DNA of 18,058 nucleotides from Eubacterium sp. Its GTDB lineage: Bacteria; Bacillota_A; Clostridia; Peptostreptococcales; Anaerovoracaceae. Shown piece after piece: positions 7,454-13,916 of the stretch. The first letter of the stretch is position 1. Every line of letters starts with the position of its first letter. Location: the NCBI GenBank assembly GCA_017425345.1, contig JAFOML010000032.1:1-18058 (forward strand). The letters are read 5' to 3'. The notes below the pieces were generated by a model. That model was not told the DNA's origin and searched no databases. It was given only the letters and a program-made list of their open reading frames with translations. A program made the translations under genes and the position numbers.

Positions 7454-8391
7454 TTTCCTTTTCCCGTTACACAGCAGATTCCCCTGTTCCGGAAATATGC
7501 TGTTATCTCTTTCAGTCTGGCATTTGCAGATTCCTGGTCGAGTTCCATTCCCGCCATAGGATATGGCCGTCCCAGAGACCTGTATTTCTCTTCCCCGAGC
7601 CGCATATAATTCAGAAGCTGCAGCTCCTGCACGGAGTTCCGAAGGTCCCCGGTAATAAAATCCGCAGTTTTCCGGATATTCTCCTCGTCGTCATTGATGC
7701 CGGGGATCACGGGGATGCGAAGGATCATGTCCTTGCCCGCCTCTGCCAGTTTTCTGGTGTTAAACAAAATCTTTTCGTTCGAAACACCGATATACTTCTG
7801 GTGTTTCTGCGGATCCATCATCTTCAGATCGGAGATAAAAAGATCCGTATGCGGCAGGACCAGATCGACCGCCGCTTCGTCCACGTGAAGCGCGCTCTCC
7901 ACGCAGGTGTGGATTCCTTCTTCATGGCACGCCTGAAGCAGCTCCGCTGCAAATGCCGCCTGCAGAAGGGGTTCGCCGCCGGAGACGGTCACACCGCCGC
8001 CCGACTGCTCATAATACGTCCGATCCTTTTTAATAATATCCATCAGTTCACGGACAGACATCAGATCGCCCCAGATGCGGATCGCTTCAGAAGGACAGGC
8101 ATCTGCCGCGCAGATCCATCTGTCCGTGCCGTCTGTGTGAATGGATTCTATCTTATCACCAGCGTCAAAAATAATCTGCGCGCCGGAATCCGCTTTCTCA
8201 CACAGGCCGCAGACACTGCGCCCGATGCAGCGGCTCGGATAAACGCCCGGCTCGCGCCGCGCTTTTAATCCTTCCGGATTGCTGCACCATCTGCAGGCGA
8301 GCGGACAACCTTTCAGAAAAATCTCTGTCCGAATGCCCGGCCCGTCGTGAACGGTGTATCGCTGTATGTTAAAAACGTTCCCTTTACTCAT
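7450..8391 (-). CDS. Glycyl-radical enzyme activating enzyme (radical SAM)
   Basis: The protein uses S-adenosylmethionine and a [4Fe-4S] cluster to place the radical on the adjacent GRE. Counting from the ATG at 8391 it has 313 residues. The radical SAM motif is C29-x3-C33-x2-C36 (GCPLACRWCSNPEG), preceded by the family opening YTVHDGPGIRTEIFLKGCPL. A ferredoxin-like insert follows (about 50-110), then the SAM-binding SGGEPLLQ (137-144). The insert has only five cysteines (55, 61, 64, 94, 99) where many GRE activases have eight. I prefer the start at 8391 over the upstream ATG at 8418 because family homology begins there. That ATG overlaps the last codons of the alcohol dehydrogenase (ATGAGTAA), and the stop overlaps the GRE start. 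Confidence 0.93.
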   Translation of the reverse strand: MSKGNVFNIQRYTVHDGPGIRTEIFLKGCPLACRWCSNPEGLKARREPGVYPSRCIGRSVCGLCEKADSGAQIIFDAGDKIESIHTDGTDRWICAADACPSEAIRIWGDLMSVRELMDIIKKDRTYYEQSGGGVTVSGGEPLLQAAFAAELLQACHEEGIHTCVESALHVDEAAVDLVLPHTDLFISDLKMMDPQKHQKYIGVSNEKILFNTRKLAEAGKDMILRIPVIPGINDDEENIRKTADFITGDLRNSVQELQLLNYMRLGEEKYRSLGRPYPMAGMELDQESANARLKEITAYFRNRGICCVTGKGK

Positions 8392-9511
8392 AGACTCTCT
8401 GGTAGAGTTCGCGTACATCTTCTTTTCCCATCGGATAGTACGCGTTATTTACGAGACGCATCTGATTCTCAAAAACAGATTCGGTAAACTCATCCAGATC
8501 GCTCTCCGTCGCTCCGTATTCCTTCAGAGTCTTCACCGGAAGCAGATACTCCTCTGCCTCCGCAAGAGTGCGGACAGCGTCCTTCTCGTCACCGCCGAGC
8601 ACGTCTGCGATCATCTGACGGAGTTCCTTCATTCTTCCGTCCGGATCATGCTCGTCATACATTCTGAGAGCTGCGTCGAAGAATGCGTAGTTCGCAGCGC
8701 CATGTGTCACGTGATACTTACCGCTCAGCGGATAAGAAACACCGTGTACAATACCGCATCCTGCGGTCAGGAAAGCGATGCCGGCATACATCGCAGCGGT
8801 CAGCATCTCTTCTGCGTACTCTTTCTGCAGGCTGGCTCCTTCCCCATACATCTTCAATGCGCGAAGAATGATCTCGATTGCGCCCTTGGCAAACAGATCC
8901 GAGGTCATGGTAGCGCGGCTCGGAGACAGGAAGCTCTCTGTCGCATGGATCAGCGCATCGAGGAGCGATTCCGCCATCGGACGAAGCGGAATGTCTTCCA
9001 GGAATTCCGGAATCAGGACCGCGGTATCTGCAATCAGCTTTTCATCCAGAAGACCCATCTTGGTGGTCCCACCATCTGCGGTATGTACATTGGCAACAGA
9101 AGTCATTGTGACCTCAGCGCCGGTTCCACAGGTCGTCGGGATGCAGACGAGCTGCTTCTCACGAACGATCTCCTCGCGGTGGAAAAACAGATCATTGACG
9201 CTCTTCGGTCTTCTTATCACGAACAGCTTTGCAATGTCCATAATGCTGCCGCCGCCGATCGCGATCACGCGGTCATAGGCGTCATAATCCGCAGCAGCAA
9301 ACATGCCGACGATCATCTCTTCAGAGGGTTCGCCTACGCCATAATCTTCCTGTACGATGCATCTGGCATCCGGGAGCACCGGATCGATATAGCGTTCTTT
9401 CAGATACGCGGTCGTCAGGATCAGGTCCTTCTCCCCCGTCTGAAAATCCTTAGCGAACTCCTCAAATGTGCCGAATTTAAAAATACCCGGCTTGATTAAT
9501 ATTTCTCTCAT
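8384..9511 (-). CDS. Iron-dependent alcohol dehydrogenase, 4-hydroxybutyrate dehydrogenase-like; possible sulfo-aldehyde reductase
   Basis: The protein has 375 residues and belongs to the group III Fe-ADH family. The NAD site is AIGGGSIMD (84-92), followed by PTTCGTGAEV (125-134). Metal ligands are Asp185, His189 (LLDALIHATES), His256 (GIVHG) and His270 (HVTHGAAN). By recall, the whole sequence tracks the clostridial 4-hydroxybutyrate dehydrogenase closely (EKYGLGEPSDEM-like segment, GNYHVPHGEANY-like segment). Succinic semialdehyde is a carboxylate counterpart of sulfoacetaldehyde and 3-sulfopropionaldehyde, and sulfonate-fermenting bacteria use Fe-ADHs (SarD, HpfD type) for those. With tauB 39 bp upstream and the GRE activase overlapping downstream, reduction of a sulfo-aldehyde with NADH is the favoured role. 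A genuine 4-hydroxybutyrate dehydrogenase remains the main alternative. The ribosome site is GGGGAGGG. Confidence 0.85.
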   Translation of the reverse strand: MREILIKPGIFKFGTFEEFAKDFQTGEKDLILTTAYLKERYIDPVLPDARCIVQEDYGVGEPSEEMIVGMFAAADYDAYDRVIAIGGGSIMDIAKLFVIRRPKSVNDLFFHREEIVREKQLVCIPTTCGTGAEVTMTSVANVHTADGGTTKMGLLDEKLIADTAVLIPEFLEDIPLRPMAESLLDALIHATESFLSPSRATMTSDLFAKGAIEIILRALKMYGEGASLQKEYAEEMLTAAMYAGIAFLTAGCGIVHGVSYPLSGKYHVTHGAANYAFFDAALRMYDEHDPDGRMKELRQMIADVLGGDEKDAVRTLAEAEEYLLPVKTLKEYGATESDLDEFTESVFENQMRLVNNAYYPMGKEDVRELYQRVYE

Positions 9512-9550
9512 ACTGACGTCCCTCCCCGTCTCTTTATTATTGTTATACTA

Positions 9551-10327
9551 TCAGGTTCTGATCAGATGCAGGATCTCTCTTCTGAGGTGCAGGTATTCTT
9601 CGCTGTACCGGAAATCCTCCTCACTGTCCTCAGCATTATTGGTAAAGTCCACATCAAATTCTTTAATGATCCTTCCGGGCAGTGCGGACATGGCGACCAC
9701 TCTCGTCGCGAGAGACAGCGCCTCATCAACGTCATGCGTGATCATCACAGCAGAACACTTGGTGCTCTTCCAGACCTTTCGGATCAGATCCTGCATGGAA
9801 GTTCTGGTGAAAGCGTCCAGCGCGCCAAACGGCTCGTCGAGCAGGATCAGGATCGGATCGTTGACCAGCGCTCTCGCGAGCGCAGCTCTCTGCCGCATGC
9901 CGCCGGAAAGCTCATACGGCTTGGAATGCGCGAACTTCTCCAATCCTACGAGTTCGATGAACTCCTTGGTTCTGCGTTCAGTCTCCGCGGATTTGATCCC
10001 GCGCACCTTAGGTCCGAACGCGATGTTATTATATACGTCCATCCAGGGGTAAAGTGTCGGCTGCTGAAAAACGACTGCGCGTCTCGGGTCGATGCCTGTC
10101 ACAGGCTCACCGAGCATCGTGACGGATCCTTCCGTCGCTTCCAGAAGACCTCCCATCACGTTCAGCAGCGTACTCTTGCCGCATCCTGACGGGCCTAAGA
10201 TACACACAAAATCTCCATCGTTCACATCAAGCGAGACATTATCAAGTGCCAATGTCTCGGCTGAGTCATTGGCACCCTGATATCTGACGCTCAGTGATCG
10301 GATTGACATGATCGTCTTATCACTCAT
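9551..10327 (-). CDS. tauB: Taurine/sulfonate-type ABC transporter, ATPase subunit
   Basis: This is the cytoplasmic ATPase of a TauABC/SsuABC-type importer, 258 residues. Motifs are Walker A GPSGCGKST (45-53), Q-loop FQQPTLYPWMDVYNNIAFG, signature LSGGMRQRAALARAL, Walker B ILILLDEPFGALD and a switch histidine in VMITHDVDEAL. The Q-loop with TLYPWMDV-type residues and the GALD are characteristic of the nitrate/sulfonate/taurine ABC family. It starts 5 bp after the tauA stop. The family assignment is firm, while taurine itself is only the best guess among sulfonates. Confidence 0.92.
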   Translation of the reverse strand: MSDKTIMSIRSLSVRYQGANDSAETLALDNVSLDVNDGDFVCILGPSGCGKSTLLNVMGGLLEATEGSVTMLGEPVTGIDPRRAVVFQQPTLYPWMDVYNNIAFGPKVRGIKSAETERRTKEFIELVGLEKFAHSKPYELSGGMRQRAALARALVNDPILILLDEPFGALDAFTRTSMQDLIRKVWKSTKCSAVMITHDVDEALSLATRVVAMSALPGRIIKEFDVDFTNNAEDSEEDFRYSEEYLHLRREILHLIRT

Positions 10328-10332
10328 TGTCT

Positions 10333-11388
10333 TTATTTTCCCTCTTCTTCTAATTCTTTCAGCGCCTGTTCCAGATAGCTCGTGTCGATCTTGCTCTTGA
10401 AGAAGTCAACGTCCTTCGCATCCTCGATCTGACCGTTGTCCTGGAGGAACTTCGCAACCTGATACAGGTTATTTGCAGCGTTGTCGCTTCCAAAGCAGTC
10501 ATCCGTCATCTGATCTTCCAGAGTCGGGTAAATGTCGCTCATCTGCTCCTTGACTACATCGACATCCAGTTCCAGTCTGTCGGCTGCCATCTGGAGAGCG
10601 GTGTCCTGATCATCTCTAAAGAGGACTGCGCCCTTCTGGACTGCCTTCAGGAATGCTACGACCTGTTCCGGATTCTCTTCCGCATAAGAAGATCTGACTA
10701 CATAGAAATTATACGTGGAATGACCCTTCTTTGCAAGGTCTTCTACCGTCAGCAGAACTTTTCCGCCGCTGTTCTTCAGATTGATCAGGGTCGGGTTCCA
10801 GGTGTAGGCGACATCGATGTCACCACGCTGCCATGCGGAGTTGATCGCATCCGGCTGCATATCGATGATCTCGATATCGTCTGCAGACATTCCTTCATCT
10901 TCCAGCGCGCAGAGCAGTCCGTAATGACCGGAGGAAGCCAGTGTGCATCCGACCTTCTTACCCTTCAGATCCTTTACGGATTTGATCCCTGCATCTTCTC
11001 TGACGACCAGACCTTCCGTACCCTGAATACGGGTCGCGATATAGATGACCTTATAGTCAACGCCGCTGGTCAGACCGGTTACGACCGGGCAGATTCCGAA
11101 AGCGCCGCCGAAGTCAGCACTGTCTGCCTTCAGAGCGTTGTTGATATCTCTTCCGGATGTGAAGTTCTCTACGGAAGTGCCTTCTGCCATCAGTTCTTCA
11201 AAATATCCGCCTGCCTTGGACACGGTGCAGGTGTCGGAAAGATCCTGTGTCGCGAAGATCGCCGGAGCTCCTGCGCCTTCTGCGGAGCCTGCTGCAGATC
11301 CGGCACCGTTATCGCTTCCGCCACATGCAGTCATCATTACAGCAAGTGCTGCTGCAGCTGCCACAACGAGTAATTTCTTCATCTTCAT
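10333..11388 (-). CDS. tauA: Taurine/sulfonate-binding lipoprotein of the ABC importer
   Basis: This is the extracellular substrate-binding protein, 351 residues. A lipoprotein signal ends in MMTAC with Cys22 as the lipidation site, followed by a Ser/Gly/Ala linker. The mature part resembles E. coli TauA in several stretches recalled from memory, notably SGHYGLLCALEDEG, DIEIIDMQPDAINSAWQRGD and VAYTWNPTLINLKNSGGKVL. Of the nitrate/sulfonate/bicarbonate-binding families, the combination AWQRGDID with AYTWNP favours TauA. The start has AAGGAG 8 nt upstream; a second ATG two codons in is possible. The gene sits between tauC (61 bp upstream) and tauB. This protein gives the strongest evidence that the operon handles an organosulfonate. 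Confidence 0.9.
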   Translation of the reverse strand: MKMKKLLVVAAAAALAVMMTACGGSDNGAGSAAGSAEGAGAPAIFATQDLSDTCTVSKAGGYFEELMAEGTSVENFTSGRDINNALKADSADFGGAFGICPVVTGLTSGVDYKVIYIATRIQGTEGLVVREDAGIKSVKDLKGKKVGCTLASSGHYGLLCALEDEGMSADDIEIIDMQPDAINSAWQRGDIDVAYTWNPTLINLKNSGGKVLLTVEDLAKKGHSTYNFYVVRSSYAEENPEQVVAFLKAVQKGAVLFRDDQDTALQMAADRLELDVDVVKEQMSDIYPTLEDQMTDDCFGSDNAANNLYQVAKFLQDNGQIEDAKDVDFFKSKIDTSYLEQALKELEEEGK

Positions 11389-11449
11389 AATTTCGTCTCC
11401 TTTATACCCTTATACTCATACAATTGACGATAACTATTCTTTCTCTGAA

Positions 11450-12295
11450 TTAAAGCTTACCCTTCCACGGAACGACTTTCTTCTCCGTTGTGCGGAGGAT
11501 ATAGTCGAACACGATACCTGTGATGCCCATTACAATGATGCCAGCGAAAATGATGTCACTTCTCAGCCAGTTACTTGCATCCAGAACGACCCAGCCGATT
11601 CCGGAGGAAGCAGCTACCATCTCAGCTGCGACCAGCGTCGTATAGCCATGTCCGAACGCGGTGCGGACTCCGGTAAAGATGTCCGGCGCAGTGTACGGAA
11701 GGATCACCTTCCAGAACATCTGGCTGTCGTTTGCTCCAAGCGTTGCCGCTACATTCGTGTAAGCTTCCGGAATCTTAACGACCGATGCCACACATGCAAC
11801 GTAGATTGCAGGGAAGCAAGCCAGATAAAGCAGCATGATCTTGGATCCGTCGCCGATACCGAGCCACATTACGATGACGGTATAGTATGCGAGAGGCGGA
11901 AGCGGACGGATGAACTCGATGATCGGTTCCATCGCCGCGCGGATCTTCCGATTCATTCCGCTGAGAAGTCCAATTGGAATTGCCGTTACAACGGCAAGGA
12001 AGAATGCAGTGAACAGACGGTAGAAGCTTCCTCCCAGGTGCTGCCACAGAGTATTCCCCTTATATCCATCCGTAGCCATACCGGTGAGTGCTGACCATAC
12101 CGCGCTGATAGAAGGAACGACCTTGGCCTCCTCCAGCATTCCCGCTGCGGATGCAGCGATCCAGATCAGAAAAAAGATCCCTACTGTCAGACAGGAAATC
12201 AGAAAACTTGTATTTCTCTTCTTTCCCGGCATTTTTTCCTGTTTCTTTTCTACCGTATTCATTCTAATACCCGCTTTGTTTAAAATGTATTCCAT
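11450..12295 (-). CDS. tauC: Taurine/sulfonate-type ABC transporter, permease subunit
   Basis: This is the inner-membrane permease, 281 residues, first gene of the operon. A charged N-terminal tail (1-30) is followed by about six hydrophobic segments (roughly 31-52, 92-112, 135-147, 153-172, 218-238, 248-266). The EAA loop that docks the ATPase is at about 182-201 (VAATLGANDSQMFWKVILPY). ASNWLRSDIIFAGIIVMG near the C-terminus matches the SsuC/TauC pattern. AGGTGG lies 7 nt before the ATG at 12295, which decides the start over the in-frame ATG at 12262. A near-consensus promoter lies about 50-80 bp upstream. Confidence 0.9.
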   Translation of the reverse strand: MEYILNKAGIRMNTVEKKQEKMPGKKRNTSFLISCLTVGIFFLIWIAASAAGMLEEAKVVPSISAVWSALTGMATDGYKGNTLWQHLGGSFYRLFTAFFLAVVTAIPIGLLSGMNRKIRAAMEPIIEFIRPLPPLAYYTVIVMWLGIGDGSKIMLLYLACFPAIYVACVASVVKIPEAYTNVAATLGANDSQMFWKVILPYTAPDIFTGVRTAFGHGYTTLVAAEMVAASSGIGWVVLDASNWLRSDIIFAGIIVMGITGIVFDYILRTTEKKVVPWKGKL

Positions 12296-12346
12296 CTCAT
12301 AACCACCTGTTTATATAATTATAACTGTTTACAAATACTTGAATAT

Positions 12347-12375
12347 ATGATATAGTCTTTTCGTAAGAATGTCAA
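12347..12375 (-). promoter_or_regulatory. Sigma-A promoter of the tauCAB-ADH-activase-GRE operon
   Basis: On the minus strand the -35 is a perfect TTGACA (12370-12375) and the -10 is TATCAT (12347-12352), with an ideal 17-bp spacer. The resulting leader is about 45 nt, AT-rich, with no obvious riboswitch or attenuator. Such a strong promoter implies repressor control when the substrate is absent. Confidence 0.75.
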
Positions 12376-12380
12376 CAGAT

Positions 12381-12393
12381 TTTGTTCAACAAA
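12381..12393. promoter_or_regulatory. Perfect palindrome in the divergent control region, candidate operator
   Basis: TTTGTT-C-AACAAA is a 6-1-6 perfect inverted repeat, 5 bp upstream of the -35 of the tau operon and 31 bp before the aldehyde dehydrogenase start. That position suits a regulator that activates or represses both directions. No regulator gene for it lies in the window, and a 13-bp AT-rich palindrome can arise by chance. Confidence 0.4.
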
Positions 12394-12424
12394 CTGCATA
12401 ATTTTTGAATTAGGAGTATTAAAA

Positions 12425-13852
12425 ATGGAAATGCTGATCAATGGTAAACACACAGGCAGCCTCAGTGGCCAGACGATGGATGTATACGATCCGTACCGCG
12501 GAACCGTACTCGATACGGTCCCCAGAGCAACTGAGGCAGATCTCGACCTGGCTCTCGATGCTGCGAAGGAAGCACAGAAAGAATGGAAGAAAGTTCCGGT
12601 ACATCAGAGAGCTGCTATCCTCATGAAGTTCGTGGAGCTGGTGCAGGCAAACAAACAGTCTCTCGCAGAGACACTCTGCAGAGATAACGGAAAACCGATC
12701 ACACAGGCTCTTGGAGAGATCGGGAATATTCAGACGGTCGTCCCCGCCTTTGTGGAGAAGGCCAAACACTTCTATGAGACGGTAGTCCCTGCCGGCCTGG
12801 AGTCCGGACAGGAAAATGCTATCCAATATATAAAACGTGAACCGGTAGGCGTCGTTGCCTGCATTATTCCCTTCAACTTCCCTTCTAATTTATTTTGTCA
12901 GAAGGTCATGCCCTCTCTGCTGATGGGAAATGCGGCGCTGGTTTTGCCCCCGTCGGGGAATCCGCTGACAGTCATGAGACTCTGCGACCTTCTCGCGGAA
13001 GCCGGAATCCCGGCTGGCGTTATCCAGTGTGTCACCGCTCCGGGAGCCATGAAGGAATATGCGGTCCGCGATCCGAGAACGGACTTCATCTCTCTGACCG
13101 GAAGCACCGAAACCGGCGTCCGCACGGCGCAGGTTGCAGCTGCGAGCCTCAAGCCTTACGCGCTTGAGCTGGGCGGCAACGATCCGTTCGTCGTCTTTGA
13201 AGATGCGAACATGGATATTGCTGTCGGTGAGATCTTCGGCGGCCGCCTGACGAACTCCGGACAGATCTGCTGCGCCTGTAAGCGCTTCCTGATCCACAGA
13301 AGCCGCCTTGCGGAGTTCACGGAAAAGACGCTCGCTATGGTAAACTCTCTGAAGATCGGTGATCCGATGGATCCGTCCACACAGATCAGCTGCCTGATCA
13401 ATGAGAAGGAAGCGATCACGGTCGAAGAGCAGGTCAAGCACACCCTTTCCCAGGGCGGCAGACTGCTCTGCGGCGGCGAACGCAAAGGAACCCATTATGC
13501 GCCTACCGTCATCGCGGATGTGACGCCGGACATGGATATCGCCTCTGATCTGGAAGTGTTCGGTCCAGTTATCCCGATCATCCCCTTCGATACCATGGAG
13601 GAAGCGATCGAGATCGCGAACAACTCGATCTACGGACTGTCCAGCTGCGTGTTCACGGAGAACATGCATACCGTGAAAAAGATGGTCGATGCTTTTGAAG
13701 CCGGAAATGTGATCGTCAATTCTGCTTCCCGTCTGCGCACCTTCGAGATGCCGTTCGGCGGATGGAAGATGAGCGGCGTCGGCACGGAAGGCGTCATGGT
13801 CACCTTCAACGAGGTGACGAAGCCAAAGGTCGTCGTGCTCACCAATCTTTAA
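12425..13852 (+). CDS. NAD(P)-dependent aldehyde dehydrogenase (ALDH superfamily)
   Basis: The protein has 475 residues, full length for a non-acylating ALDH that oxidises an aldehyde to its acid in the cytoplasm. Catalytic residues are all visible: oxyanion Asn151 (PFNFP), general base Glu248 (LELGGND) and nucleophile Cys282 in SGQICCACKR. Nucleotide-fold motif LTGSTETG is at 224-231, and the C-terminal FGGWKMSGVG is normal. The usual coenzyme-binding Lys of the KP(S/P)x motif is replaced: the segment reads ALVLPPSGNP, with Leu174 at that place. Retaining Glu248 argues against a CoA-acylating enzyme. GGAG lies 8 nt before the start. It diverges from the sulfonate operon across a 129-bp shared control region, so an acidic aldehyde from that pathway is the likely substrate; succinic semialdehyde is the plain alternative. 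Confidence 0.9.
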   Translation: MEMLINGKHTGSLSGQTMDVYDPYRGTVLDTVPRATEADLDLALDAAKEAQKEWKKVPVHQRAAILMKFVELVQANKQSLAETLCRDNGKPITQALGEIGNIQTVVPAFVEKAKHFYETVVPAGLESGQENAIQYIKREPVGVVACIIPFNFPSNLFCQKVMPSLLMGNAALVLPPSGNPLTVMRLCDLLAEAGIPAGVIQCVTAPGAMKEYAVRDPRTDFISLTGSTETGVRTAQVAAASLKPYALELGGNDPFVVFEDANMDIAVGEIFGGRLTNSGQICCACKRFLIHRSRLAEFTEKTLAMVNSLKIGDPMDPSTQISCLINEKEAITVEEQVKHTLSQGGRLLCGGERKGTHYAPTVIADVTPDMDIASDLEVFGPVIPIIPFDTMEEAIEIANNSIYGLSSCVFTENMHTVKKMVDAFEAGNVIVNSASRLRTFEMPFGGWKMSGVGTEGVMVTFNEVTKPKVVVLTNL

Positions 13853-13854
13853 GA

Positions 13855-13897
13855 ACAAAAAACAGCAGGGTCTGCCACGCAAGGCAGACCCTGTTTT
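13855..13897. terminator. Bidirectional intrinsic terminator between convergent genes
   Basis: An 11-bp perfect stem (cagggtctgcc at 13866-13876, ggcagaccctg at 13883-13893) closes a 6-nt loop. Downstream on the plus strand is TTTTC. On the minus strand the stem is followed by CTG and a TTTTTT run (complement of the A-run beginning at 13857). It therefore ends both the aldehyde dehydrogenase transcript and the convergent DUF1887 transcript. Confidence 0.88.
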
Positions 13898-13916
13898 CTA
13901 TTAACACTCGCCTCTC

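Noticed and set aside
5231..7609. A 792-codon plus-strand open frame opposite the GRE gene
   Set aside because: It is unusually long, but it mirrors the GRE coding frame, reads as Arg/His/Ile-rich low-sense protein and has no recognisable motif.
12296..12346. Riboswitch or attenuator in the leader of the sulfonate operon
   Set aside because: The leader is about 45 nt of AT-rich sequence with no stable stem or terminator, so it is too short for known classes.
12890..13882. A 330-codon minus-strand open frame opposite the aldehyde dehydrogenase gene
   Set aside because: The plus-strand ALDH has all its catalytic residues. The antisense frame is His/Arg/Asp-rich without a fold signature and crosses the terminator.
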